Shown: in pieces, positions 16,653 through 25,507 of the stretch
Numbering within the stretch: position 1 is the first letter of the stretch
How the letters are laid out: each line of letters opens with the position of its first letter
Assembly (NCBI RefSeq): GCF_014132155.1
Contig: NZ_BLJQ01000001.1
Span: forward strand, 744,001 to 808,000
Direction: 5' to 3'
DNA length: 64,000 bases
Source of the DNA: Gluconobacter sp. Gdi
GTDB taxonomy: Bacteria; Pseudomonadota; Alphaproteobacteria; Acetobacterales; Acetobacteraceae
Notes under the pieces: model-generated
Database searches by the model: none
What the model was told of the DNA's origin: nothing
The model's input: the letters and a program-made list of their open reading frames with translations, nothing else
Translations under genes and position numbers: made by a program

Positions 16653-17384
16653 ATGACGCAAATGACGATCGGCCATCTGTACACCTCGCTTCATGCCGGG
16701 TGTGCCAGTGCGGTCGCCCGTGTTCTCGAAGCGCATGAGGTGGACGTCGAGTTCGTAGACCTCGATCCTGAAGATGTGGCTGAAGCCATGGAGCAGGGCG
16801 AGATTGATCTTCTGGTCTCTGCCTGGTTCCCGCGTGATGAAAAATTCGCTGGTCCGGGCTTTCGTGTGATCGGGGATCTGTATCAGCCGCAGATTTCGTT
16901 TGCTGCGCTGCGTGCGCTCGGTCCTGTCAATGCGCTGACATCCGCTGAAGTGGATCGGGTGATCGTTGCGGATGACAGCCGCGAGGTTCTTGAAAAGGCA
17001 CTCAAGCAGCTTCCAGCTCTCTCCTCCCTGCCGCTTGAAGTCGTTGGAGAGGCCGCTCTGATCGGTCGTCTGGAAAAGGCGCAGGCTGACGGGGAATCTC
17101 CCCTTGTTGTCGCCACTCAGCCTCACGCTGTGTTCCATACTGCGTTGCTGACGCTGGTTGAGGACCCTGACAAGCTGCTTGGCGGGGAAATGTCTGCGCG
17201 CATGGTTCTGCGGGAAGATGTTGCGCGCAAGGCAGACACGGATCTTCTTGACGAGTTGTCCGAGATGATGCTCGGCAACAAGGTCATGAGTGCGCTGGAT
17301 TATAATATTGGCGTCGAAGGGCAGGACCCCGATGATGCTGCGGAAGCATGGCAGCGTGGACGCCTTATCCCGCGGGACGCCTGA
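16653..17384 (+). CDS. OpuAC-like (glycine betaine-binding fold) protein without signal peptide
   Basis: 243 residues resembling the substrate-binding domain of glycine betaine/proline ABC transporters: an N-terminal region with DLLVSAWFP and a second lobe with EAALIGRLEKAQADGE and PLVVATQPHAVFH, matching the order of OpuAC motifs. There is no signal peptide or lipobox and no permease or ATPase gene nearby, and the aromatic ligand-cage residues are only partly recognisable. It may be a cytoplasmic ligand-binding derivative. Family assignment is moderate. Confidence 0.6.
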   Translation: MTQMTIGHLYTSLHAGCASAVARVLEAHEVDVEFVDLDPEDVAEAMEQGEIDLLVSAWFPRDEKFAGPGFRVIGDLYQPQISFAALRALGPVNALTSAEVDRVIVADDSREVLEKALKQLPALSSLPLEVVGEAALIGRLEKAQADGESPLVVATQPHAVFHTALLTLVEDPDKLLGGEMSARMVLREDVARKADTDLLDELSEMMLGNKVMSALDYNIGVEGQDPDDAAEAWQRGRLIPRDA

Positions 17385-17391
17385 TGATTTC

Positions 17392-17423
17392 AAAAAAGGG
17401 CCGGACTTCTCCGGCCCTTTTTT
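17392..17423. terminator. Strong bidirectional terminator
   Basis: Perfect 14-base stem with A-run and T-run: AAAAAAGGGCCGGA (17392-17405), loop CTTC, TCCGGCCCTTTTTT (17410-17423). Works for both the OpuAC-like gene (+) and the convergent dehydrogenase gene (-). Confidence 0.95.
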
Positions 17424-17435
17424 GTATCTACAGCC

Positions 17436-18215
17436 TTAGCGGTAGACGAGGCCGCCATCGATCAGGATGGACTGGCCAGTAATGTAATCGGAATCTTTGC
17501 CCGACAGGAATGCGACGAAGCCCGCAACGTCGTCCGCTGTTTCGACCCGTCCGAGAGCGATACCTTCAACATACTTCTTGTACGTTGCGCCCAGTTCAGC
17601 ACCGGTAATCTCAGACATGCGCTTGTCGATCTCGACCCACATATCCGTTCCGACGATGCCCGGGCAGTAGGAGTTCACGGTGATACCGAAGGCGGCCAGT
17701 TCTTTGGCGGCCGACTGCGTCAGTGCGCGAACTGCGAACTTTGTGGAAGAATAGATCCCGAGAAGGGGAAAGCCTTCATGGCCAGCAATGGAGCAGGCAT
17801 TGATGATCTTGCCCTTCTTGCCGGTCTCTTTGAAAATGTTGGCTGCAGCCTGGATACCCCAGATCACGCCCTGAACATTGATACGGTAAATCTTCTCAAC
17901 TTCTTCCTGGGTGACGTCCAGAATAGGCTTCACCTGGCAGATGCCGGCGTTATTGACCATGATATCGAGGCCGCCCAGCTGTCTGGAGGCTTCTTTCAGG
18001 GTCTTCTGAAATTCATCGCGATTGCTGATGTCAGCCGTCAGAGCGATAGCACGTCGACCAAGAGCCTCAACTTCCTTGGCAGCCTGCTGAACGGTTTCCT
18101 GTTTGACATCCAATAGAATAATGTCAGCTCCTTCGCGCGCCAGACGAAGAGCGATGGCCTTGCCGATACCTTGAGCCGCCCCGGTTACAGCGGCAATTTT
18201 ACCAGAAAGAGACAT
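17436..18215 (-). CDS. budC: Diacetyl reductase / meso-2,3-butanediol dehydrogenase (SDR)
   Basis: 259-residue short-chain dehydrogenase, NAD(H)-dependent, cytoplasmic. TGAAQGIG (11-18), NNAG (88-91), catalytic S142, Y155 and K159. The stretches INVQGVIWGIQAA, YCPGIVGTDMWVEID and DSDYITGQSILIDGG match the acetoin reductase/BudC group closely. The ATG at 18215 gives the standard family N-terminus; the frame extends 44 codons further upstream but without family character. It lies convergent to 16653 and downstream of an AT-rich region. Related polyol dehydrogenases with other substrates are hard to exclude. Confidence 0.85.
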   Translation of the reverse strand: MSLSGKIAAVTGAAQGIGKAIALRLAREGADIILLDVKQETVQQAAKEVEALGRRAIALTADISNRDEFQKTLKEASRQLGGLDIMVNNAGICQVKPILDVTQEEVEKIYRINVQGVIWGIQAAANIFKETGKKGKIINACSIAGHEGFPLLGIYSSTKFAVRALTQSAAKELAAFGITVNSYCPGIVGTDMWVEIDKRMSEITGAELGATYKKYVEGIALGRVETADDVAGFVAFLSGKDSDYITGQSILIDGGLVYR

Positions 18216-18349
18216 GCAGAAATTTCCTCTCTCTTCATGCGCCACGAAATGTGGTTCGCGTGAATGGTAAACGTCTTCTGCTCTCAGGCTTTGATTTTCC
18301 ACAAAAAAAGACATGTTTTCGAAAATGGGCACGCAAACGTGTTTCATGT

Positions 18350-18540
18350 GAAAGAAATATTACATAACTAATTTTCTAAATTAACGCTTTTGTATATATT
18401 TGAATATTAATATAAAATGTACTTCACTTTCACAAGTATTTTTACTTTAAAACAAATAATAAAAAATATTTTAATTATTTTATATTTGTGAATTATTAAT
18501 CAAATTTACGAGAAATTCTAAAATGTTAATTACGCTACAA
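18350..18540. other. AT-rich intergenic stretch (part of the 18216-18643 gap)
   Basis: About 190 bases that are strikingly A+T-rich compared with the surrounding roughly 58% G+C, with runs such as AAATAATAAAAAATATTTTAA. It sits in the 428-base gap between the divergent budC-like and oprB-like genes. No reading frame or clear dyad is visible. It may carry promoters for both genes or binding sites for a nucleoid protein. Confidence 0.6.
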
Positions 18541-18643
18541 TGCTCCGTCGCGTAGGGATTTTGCATGCTCACTCTGGATCGGGCGCAATTCGCTTCAGAG
18601 GTCGTGATGTAACATTATTCCTGTTCAAATAGGGGCGCCAGAT

Positions 18644-20098
18644 TTGCATCTTCGTGTGCTGGGTTATGCTCTGAAAAGCTCATGGTTCGTGTGGTTTTTC
18701 AGTATTTTCGTCTCGCTGCCTGCTTTTGCTCAGGTCATGGACCGCGATATTGGATCTGCGCCAAGTCAGTTGGTTTCAACGCCTCTTCCTGTGCACGCAT
18801 CGCGTGAAACAACCGTGCCAGCATTTTCCCATCCCGAGGCTATCGTCTCCAATCCCTTGTCAGACTGGCTGCGTAAGCGTGGCATCAATTTCCTCGTCGA
18901 TAATACGAATGAATTTGCCGGAGCGATAACGAAACCGACGCGCGGAACAACGCCAGGATTTGAAAACTACAAGCAGGGCGCGAGCAATGCGGGCCAGTAT
19001 GCCATGCAGCTTGATGTCGACTGGGAAAAACTTGCCGGTCTGCGTGGTTTTGCGACGCACATGATTACGGTGGGTCGATACGGTACGACGGCCAATCGCA
19101 TGTTTGGTGACTGGCTCAATCATGCCTCCGAAGATTATGGCGGTGGCGGAAATGTTGTCGTGCATCTGGTCTATATGTACGGCGAAGAGACGCTTTACGG
19201 TGGACGTCTGGCGATTGCGGCTGGTCGTATGTCAGAAATTTCGGATTTTGCAGCGAGCCCTTTGTTCTGCAATTTCCAGAACGGTAGTTTCTGCGGTCGT
19301 CCCAAAGGGATTACGGACACGAATTTTGACGCGGGTTATCCTGCTGCAACCTGGGGATTTCGGGTCCGGGGAAGGCCGGTGCATTCTGTCTATGTTCAGA
19401 CAGGGGTGTATCCGATCGAAAACGGGATTTATCAGGTCTATCAGCATCGAACCGGATTCAAGTTCAATGGGGCCAATATCATCGGTTATACGGCACCGAT
19501 CGAAACAGCCTGGGAACCGGTTTTCGGGCATGGCACCTTGCCGGGTCATTACAAATTCGGGGCCCAGCTCTTCAGTACCCCGCAAACTGACAACTATTAC
19601 GATCTGTATGACGGTTCTTATGCAGAGAGCGGACTTGCGCATAAAAAGCGAAGCGCGTCCTGGTCAACATGGGTCATGCTGGATCAGCAGCTGCTGCACT
19701 ACCGGGCAAAGGGCTCAGGCCTGACGGCGATGACGGGGCTTATTTACAATGATCCCCATACGTCCCTGCGCCGGTATCTCGTCTATGGCGCACTGATTAA
19801 CCGCGGATTTCTGAACTCTCGACCCTACGATACGCTCGGATTTTCTCTGACCTACACCAAGATTGCATCCGGTGTGAGCCGAAGTGAGACTGCGCTGATC
19901 CGTAAAGGGCAATCACTTCCCAATCATGCGACAGGTGTTCAGCAGGATGCGGTCGTGATGGAGTTCAACTACGCTATCCACGTTGTGAAGGGGGTGATTT
20001 TCACGCCTTTGTTTGAGTATTACATTCACCCGAATGCCCAATACAATCTGCGGGATGCCGCTCTTTTGGGATTTAAGAGCCATATCCAGTTTATGTGA
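18644..20098 (+). CDS. oprB: OprB-family carbohydrate porin
   Basis: Outer-membrane beta-barrel for sugar diffusion. 484 residues: signal peptide to about residue 29 (SLPAFA-Q), then a long run of alternating aromatic beta-strand sequence. OprB markers are the NPLSDWLRKRGI and GINFLVDNTNEFAG start, the RLAIAAGRMSEISDFAASPLFCNFQN stretch (broken by position: about 185-215) and the terminal aromatic/Met end (HIQFM). Starts with TTG at 18644. Acetic acid bacteria carry several such porins feeding periplasmic oxidations. Confidence 0.9.
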   Translation: MHLRVLGYALKSSWFVWFFSIFVSLPAFAQVMDRDIGSAPSQLVSTPLPVHASRETTVPAFSHPEAIVSNPLSDWLRKRGINFLVDNTNEFAGAITKPTRGTTPGFENYKQGASNAGQYAMQLDVDWEKLAGLRGFATHMITVGRYGTTANRMFGDWLNHASEDYGGGGNVVVHLVYMYGEETLYGGRLAIAAGRMSEISDFAASPLFCNFQNGSFCGRPKGITDTNFDAGYPAATWGFRVRGRPVHSVYVQTGVYPIENGIYQVYQHRTGFKFNGANIIGYTAPIETAWEPVFGHGTLPGHYKFGAQLFSTPQTDNYYDLYDGSYAESGLAHKKRSASWSTWVMLDQQLLHYRAKGSGLTAMTGLIYNDPHTSLRRYLVYGALINRGFLNSRPYDTLGFSLTYTKIASGVSRSETALIRKGQSLPNHATGVQQDAVVMEFNYAIHVVKGVIFTPLFEYYIHPNAQYNLRDAALLGFKSHIQFM

Positions 20099-20222
20099 GA
20101 ACTCTTTCTTGTGTTGTATCTGAAAAGCGCGGGGCAGAATTTTTCAGGAGGCGGCGGCTTGGTTCTCTTGTTGGTGGAAGTGCGTTAATAAATCGTTACT
20201 GACATGGCGTAACGGTAGAAGA

Positions 20223-21101
20223 ATGACCCACTCCGACAGGACGGATGCTGTTTTTGAAGCCTTTCACGGGCTTGCGGATGAAGAATGGCTGCATGTTCTG
20301 GTCTCGTCCCTTGGCGGACATGATGTGCGGGGCGTTCGGATGCCTGAGTTTCCCCCGGATGATCTTCAGCGTGAAATTCATGGGCATCACGGGGAGGTTT
20401 CCATTCATGAGGCGCATGTCTTTTATCGAGAAATAAAAGCGTATTGCGCCTACGCGGGAAGACCTGTGAAGCCCGAGACTTCCGTTCTTGATTTCGGATG
20501 TGGGTGGGGGCGGATGGCACGCCTTTTCATGAAGGACGTGCGATCACAGTCCCTCGTCAGCGTCGAGCATACGGACCGCTTTCTCATGGCGGCACGGCGC
20601 GCCAATCCATTTCTTCCCTTCTTGCAGGCCGGGCTGGTGCCACCATTGCCGCTCGTGCCTGGTACGCTGGATCTGGTCACGTCCTGGTCGACATTTTCAC
20701 ATCTGGATGAATTTTTGGCCGGCCACTGGATGAGGGAGTTTCATCGGCTTCTGAAGCCAGATGGATTGGTTGTCTTTACGACGCAGAGTCGGCGGTTTCT
20801 GTCATTCTGCGCGGAGCAGCGCTTGCGTCGTGCTTCTGGGATGCGACTGGAGCATCCATGGCATGAAGCCTGTGCAAACAGTTTTGTGGATGAAGCCCAG
20901 GCGAATTCACATTTTGAGGCTGGACGGTTCCTGCATGCCGCGTCTGCAAAGCGCCCTCAGCCTCAGGCGCATTATGGAGAGGCCATCATACCACGGAATT
21001 ATATTCTTAAAGCTTGGGGCGGTATGTTTCGCCTGATCGAATATCTGGATAATCCGGTAAGGCTGCCGCAGGTTCTGATTGTTCTGCAAAAAATTGAATA
21101 A
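20223..21101 (+). CDS. Class I SAM-dependent methyltransferase
   Basis: 292 residues. Motif I (VLDFGCGWGRMARLF) at about 88-102, an acidic residue after strand 2 (VSVEHTDRF), post-motif (DLVTSWSTFSHLDE) and the LLKPDGLVVFTTQS element near 180 mark a Rossmann-fold methyltransferase. The N-terminal 80 residues are family-specific and unrecognised. A short unknown exported gene follows on the same strand after 26 bases. Substrate is unknown. Confidence 0.85.
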   Translation: MTHSDRTDAVFEAFHGLADEEWLHVLVSSLGGHDVRGVRMPEFPPDDLQREIHGHHGEVSIHEAHVFYREIKAYCAYAGRPVKPETSVLDFGCGWGRMARLFMKDVRSQSLVSVEHTDRFLMAARRANPFLPFLQAGLVPPLPLVPGTLDLVTSWSTFSHLDEFLAGHWMREFHRLLKPDGLVVFTTQSRRFLSFCAEQRLRRASGMRLEHPWHEACANSFVDEAQANSHFEAGRFLHAASAKRPQPQAHYGEAIIPRNYILKAWGGMFRLIEYLDNPVRLPQVLIVLQKIE

Positions 21102-21127
21102 GACATCATTTGTTGTAAAATAAACTC

Positions 21128-21874
21128 ATGACCTATCGTCTTCTGACGGGATGTTTCATCGCATTCCTTTCCTGTGTCGGGCTTCACGAGGCGCACGGTG
21201 CTTCTGAGGAGCATCTTATTGTCGCTGGCCGACATGACGTGCGCGTTGCGACATATCAGGACATCGCACGTATCTATGAGCGGTTTGAGCGCTTTCCGCA
21301 GGCGGCAAAAGAGGGTCTGTCACTCCATTTCACAGGCGAGTTGCTGCCTGACCATGATTACCCCTCAAAAGCGCGGCTTATGGTTCATAGCCGGGATGGC
21401 GATATTCCCTTGTTCTTCGGTCAGGACCGGGACATGCATTTTCCGCTGACAGACCGCCTGAAGGCAGAGAACCCGCCAGTCCTTCAGACAGAAGCCATCG
21501 GGCATAATGTCAGAACGGAGCTGTCTCTGGTGGTCGCGTTGCCTGCGCAGCAGACATTTACCGGCATAGAGGCTCGTCACTGGCTGCGCCAGGTCAATGC
21601 GTGCATTCGTGATCTGACGGGTGTGATCTTGTCCTGGTTCATGCCGGATGCTCATCGGCTCAAGATAGATATTGCTCCGGGAGCGAATTTTGAGGCTGTG
21701 ACGAGCGGCACCGTTCGGGTGCTGGCGTCAAACGTGAGCAGGGAGCCAATGACTGTTCTGCTTCGGCCGCAGGACTATGCAGAGGATACGGTATTTCGTT
21801 CCAGCAAGCCTTTTGGGCGGGTCCGGGTTAAAATTCCCGGTGAGGCATACGCGACATTCACACCTGACAGATAA
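21128..21874 (+). CDS. Exported protein of unknown function
   Basis: 248 residues with a signal peptide ending near residue 24 (HEAHG-A). No family recognised. The mature part is mixed alpha/beta with no cysteine pair or membrane segment; the C-terminal third (about 170-245) reads like a beta-sandwich (IDIAPGANFEAVTSGTVRV ..., ending in KIPGEAYATF). Co-directional with the methyltransferase and with fabD 71 bases downstream. A cell-surface or periplasmic role is inferred only from the signal peptide. Confidence 0.6.
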   Translation: MTYRLLTGCFIAFLSCVGLHEAHGASEEHLIVAGRHDVRVATYQDIARIYERFERFPQAAKEGLSLHFTGELLPDHDYPSKARLMVHSRDGDIPLFFGQDRDMHFPLTDRLKAENPPVLQTEAIGHNVRTELSLVVALPAQQTFTGIEARHWLRQVNACIRDLTGVILSWFMPDAHRLKIDIAPGANFEAVTSGTVRVLASNVSREPMTVLLRPQDYAEDTVFRSSKPFGRVRVKIPGEAYATFTPDR

Positions 21875-21945
21875 GGCAGAATTTGACAGATCGCGTGTGA
21901 AACAGCATCACCCTGAGCCTGTTTTTCATGCCAGCAGGGGGATCC

Positions 21946-22890
21946 ATGTCGGTTCACGCTTTTGTCTTTCCGGGTCAGGGCAGTCAGTCAGTCGGAATGG
22001 GGCAGGCCCTGCATGATGCCTTTGCTTCATCCCGCGCCGTTTTTCAGGAAGTTGACGATGCCCTCAGAGTGCATCTGTCAAAGCTGATGTTCTCCGGCGA
22101 AGCGGACGAACTGACAAAGACCGAGAACACGCAGCCAGCACTTTTTGCTGTATCGCTCGCTGCAGTTCGGGCCCTTGAAACCGAAGGTGGCTTCAAGCTG
22201 GCAGACAAGGCCGCTTTGCTGGCGGGTCATTCTCTTGGAGAATATTCTGCTCTTGCTGCTGCTGGCACGCTCGGTATTGCTGAGGGTGCCCGTTTGCTGC
22301 GTCTGCGCGGTCAGGCAATGCAGCGGGCTGTTCCTGCAGGTGAGGGCGGCATGGCAGCCCTTCTCGGAGTTGAGGCTGAGCAGGCGCAGTCCATCTGTGA
22401 AGATGCCGCCGAGGGACAGGTCCTTGAGATCGCCAATGATAACGGCGGTGGCCAGATCGTTGTGTCTGGACACATGGATGCCGTGGATCGCGCCATTGCC
22501 CTTGCCAAGGAGCGTGGCATCAAGCGGGCTGTGAAACTTCCGGTCTCCGCGCCGTTTCATTCGTCACTGATGGCGCCTGCCGGTCGTGAAATGGCCGAAG
22601 CGCTGGCAACGGCTACACTGAATGCGCCGAGCGTCCCGGTTATTGCCAATGTGACTGCTGCGAAGGTCACGGATCCTGATGCGATCCGCGACCTTCTGGT
22701 GAAGCAGGTTACGGGAACTGTCCGCTGGCGCGAAAGCGTTCAGGCCATGGCAGCCATGGGCGTGACAAATATGCATGAACTGGGAGCCGGCAAGGTGCTG
22801 TGCGGTCTGGCGCGTCGTATTGCTCCTGACCTTGCCACGGACAATGCTGGCACACCCGCTGAAATCGAAGCCCTGCTCAAGGCTCTGTAA
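21946..22890 (+). CDS. fabD: Malonyl-CoA:ACP transacylase
   Basis: Loads malonyl groups on ACP for fatty acid synthesis. 314 residues from ATG 21946 (preceded by AGGGGG). The opening FPGQGSQSVGMG and the active-site GHSLGEY (about 92-98, serine nucleophile near 94) are intact, as is the catalytic histidine region (PVSAPFHSSLM). First gene of a fab cluster; fabG follows after 12 bases. Confidence 0.96.
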   Translation: MSVHAFVFPGQGSQSVGMGQALHDAFASSRAVFQEVDDALRVHLSKLMFSGEADELTKTENTQPALFAVSLAAVRALETEGGFKLADKAALLAGHSLGEYSALAAAGTLGIAEGARLLRLRGQAMQRAVPAGEGGMAALLGVEAEQAQSICEDAAEGQVLEIANDNGGGQIVVSGHMDAVDRAIALAKERGIKRAVKLPVSAPFHSSLMAPAGREMAEALATATLNAPSVPVIANVTAAKVTDPDAIRDLLVKQVTGTVRWRESVQAMAAMGVTNMHELGAGKVLCGLARRIAPDLATDNAGTPAEIEALLKAL

Positions 22891-22902
22891 GGACAACGAA
22901 CC

Positions 22903-23643
22903 ATGTTCTCTCTTTCTGGCAAGATCGCACTCGTCACGGGTGCATCCGGTGGCATCGGTGCAGCTATTGCCCGTCAGCTTCACGCCCTTGGCGCAACGGT
23001 TGTTCTCAGCGGCACGCGTGAAGCGGCTCTGAAGGAACTTGCAGATAGCCTTGGCGAGCGCGCCCATATTGCTGTTGCCAACCTGTCGGATGCGTCTGAA
23101 GCTGATGGTCTTGTGGCTAAGGCTGAAGAAGTAGCCGGGGCTCCGCTGGACATTCTGGTGAACAATGCGGGTCTGACGCGCGATACGCTTGCCATCCGCA
23201 TGAAGGACAGTGACTGGTCGCAGGTCATGACGGTGGATCTGGAAAGTCCGTTCCGTCTGGCTCGCGCTGCCCTTAAGGGTATGCTGCGCCGTCGCGCTGG
23301 CCGCATCATTTCCATCGCGTCAGTTGTTGGAACGACAGGAAATGCGGGTCAGGCTAACTACGCAGCGGCAAAGGCTGGCATCGTTGGCATGAGCAAGTCT
23401 CTGGCTCAGGAAGCCGGTCCTCGCGGTGTGACGGTCAACGTTGTGGCTCCTGGTTTCATTGAAACGCCGATGACGGATGTGCTGTCTGAGGGTATCCGCG
23501 AAAAGCTGGTTGGCTCCATTCCGCTCGGTCGGATGGGAAACCCGGATGACGTGGCTGCGGCAGTGGTGTATCTGGCTTCTGACGAGGCTGCTTGGGTCAC
23601 GGGAACGACCCTGCACGTCAACGGTGGTATGGCCATGGTCTGA
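22903..23643 (+). CDS. fabG: 3-oxoacyl-ACP reductase
   Basis: NADPH-dependent reduction in the fatty acid elongation cycle. 246 residues, with TGASGGIG (12-19), NNAG (87-90), catalytic S140, Y153 and K157, and the VNVVAPGFIETPMT stretch typical of FabG. Next to fabD and acpP as in most Proteobacteria. Confidence 0.95.
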   Translation: MFSLSGKIALVTGASGGIGAAIARQLHALGATVVLSGTREAALKELADSLGERAHIAVANLSDASEADGLVAKAEEVAGAPLDILVNNAGLTRDTLAIRMKDSDWSQVMTVDLESPFRLARAALKGMLRRRAGRIISIASVVGTTGNAGQANYAAAKAGIVGMSKSLAQEAGPRGVTVNVVAPGFIETPMTDVLSEGIREKLVGSIPLGRMGNPDDVAAAVVYLASDEAAWVTGTTLHVNGGMAMV

Positions 23644-23845
23644 GACGCTTGGCGTTTCAGGTCAAAGCGTGCTAATCGCGCGCTGCTTTGCCCGGTCTGA
23701 TGAAGGCCGATGTCCGGTTCGGCCGGTGGCAACGCCTTTCCGAAAGGAGAGGTGGCCTGCGCTGGAAGCCCTGATGGGTTCCCGGACTGGCAGACGGCAA
23801 TACGAGTTTTTTGTAACGCCCTGAACGGGCAGAAGGAACAAACAG

Positions 23846-24085
23846 ATGAGCGATATCGCTGACAAGGTGAAGAAAATCGTTGTCGAGCACCTCGGCGTTG
23901 AAGAAAGCAAGGTCACGCCGGAAGCGTCTTTCATTGACGATCTGGGCGCAGACAGCCTCGACACGGTTGAGCTGGTCATGGCTTTCGAAGAAGCTTTCTC
24001 CGTCGAGATCCCGGAAGATGCAGCCGAGAAGATCGCCACCGTCAAGGACGCGATTGACTACATCGAGAAGCAGAAGGCTGCCTAA
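23846..24085 (+). CDS. acpP: Acyl carrier protein
   Basis: 79-residue, acidic, helical housekeeping ACP. The 4'-phosphopantetheine attachment serine is S37 in [10 protein letters not shown]. Preceded by a 202-base gap after fabG that probably carries its own promoter (common for the highly expressed acpP); AAGGAA-like ribosome site upstream of the ATG. Confidence 0.98.
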   Translation: MSDIADKVKKIVVEHLGVEESKVTPEASFIDDLGADSLDTVELVMAFEEAFSVEIPEDAAEKIATVKDAIDYIEKQKAA

Positions 24086-24205
24086 GGCGCTTTCGGGACT
24101 GGTCTAAGGCTGGTCCCATCCCGCCTCAATTACCAGGGGCGGATACACGGAGCGGTCTTCAGGCCGCATCGTATGGTCGTTTACAACGTGAGACATGAGG
24201 CATCG

Positions 24206-25489
24206 ATGAGCGGGAATGCAATCAACGGAAGACGCGTCGTCGTTACCGGAATCGGTGTTGTCAGCCCACTTGCGGTGGGTGCGGAACTGACGTGGAAGCG
24301 TCTGATCGAAGGGCAGTCCGGTATCGGGCGTATTACCCATTTTGATCCTTCCGAACTCCCTGCGCAGGTCGCTGGTCAGGTTCCTGAGGGGCCGACCGAA
24401 GAAGGCGGTCTCACGCTGTCTGACTGGGTGCCGGTCAAAGACCAGAAGAAAATGGATCGCTTCATCCATCTTGGTCTGGCCGCTGCCATCCAGGCCGTCG
24501 AAGACTCGGGCTGGAAGCCTGAGAACGAAGATGATCGCTGCGCCACAGGCGTGATGATCGGCTCCGGTATCGGTGGTCTGCAGACGATTTATGAAGGTTC
24601 TCTGACAGTTTCGAGCGGCAAGGCCCGTCGTCTGTCACCGTTCTTCATCCCGTCTGCGCTTATCAATCTCATTTCCGGTCACCTTTCGATCCGTTACGGC
24701 TTCAAGGGACCGAACCATGCTGTCGTTACAGCCTGCGCTACAGGCGTGCATGCGATTGGCGATGCGTCCCGTCTGATCCAGTACGGTGATGCAGACGTCA
24801 TGATTGCCGGTGGCGCGGAAGCTGCCATCTGTTCGCTGGGTATTGCCGGTTTCTGCTCGGCGCGTGCGCTCTCCACTGGCTCCAATGAAGATCCGACCAA
24901 GGCGTCCCGTCCGTGGGATAAGGATCGTGATGGCTTCATCATGGGTGAAGGTGCCGGTGTGGTCGTGCTGGAAGAGTACGAACATGCCAAGGCTCGCGGT
25001 GCTAAGATCTATGGCGAAATCGGCGGCTATGGTCTGTCCGGCGACGCTCATCACATCACAGCCCCGGCTGAAGGTCATGAAGGCGCGTTCCGTGCCATGA
25101 AGGCCGCCCTGAAGAACAGTGGCCTTCAGGCGTCGGATATCGACTACGTCAACGCGCATGGCACCTCCACCATGGCTGACGATCTGGAACTGGATGCGGT
25201 CGAGCGTTTCTTCGGCGACCATGCCAAGAACCTGGTGATGTCATCCACCAAGTCTGCCATTGGTCATCTTCTTGGCGCAGCGGGTGCTGTGGAGGCAATC
25301 TTCTGCCTTCAGGCCATCCGCGACGGCATCGTGCCGCCCACGCTGAACCTTGAAAATCCGGCACGCGAGAGTGTAATCGATCGTGTGCCTCTGAAGGCTC
25401 AGAAGCGTAAGGTTGATGTCGCTCTGTCCAACAGCTTCGGGTTTGGCGGCACGAATGCCAGCATTATCCTGAAGCGCTGCAAGGACTGA
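24206..25489 (+). CDS. fabF: Beta-ketoacyl-ACP synthase II
   Basis: Elongating condensing enzyme. 427 residues from ATG 24206. The Cys-His-His triad is C177 (TACATG), H318 (NAHGTST) and H354 (IGHLLGAAG). An 11-codon in-frame extension upstream is not family-like and is not used. Follows acpP by 120 bases and precedes mltG. Confidence 0.96.
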   Translation: MSGNAINGRRVVVTGIGVVSPLAVGAELTWKRLIEGQSGIGRITHFDPSELPAQVAGQVPEGPTEEGGLTLSDWVPVKDQKKMDRFIHLGLAAAIQAVEDSGWKPENEDDRCATGVMIGSGIGGLQTIYEGSLTVSSGKARRLSPFFIPSALINLISGHLSIRYGFKGPNHAVVTACATGVHAIGDASRLIQYGDADVMIAGGAEAAICSLGIAGFCSARALSTGSNEDPTKASRPWDKDRDGFIMGEGAGVVVLEEYEHAKARGAKIYGEIGGYGLSGDAHHITAPAEGHEGAFRAMKAALKNSGLQASDIDYVNAHGTSTMADDLELDAVERFFGDHAKNLVMSSTKSAIGHLLGAAGAVEAIFCLQAIRDGIVPPTLNLENPARESVIDRVPLKAQKRKVDVALSNSFGFGGTNASIILKRCKD

Positions 25490-25507
25490 GCGGAGTCGTT
25501 TTGATTT

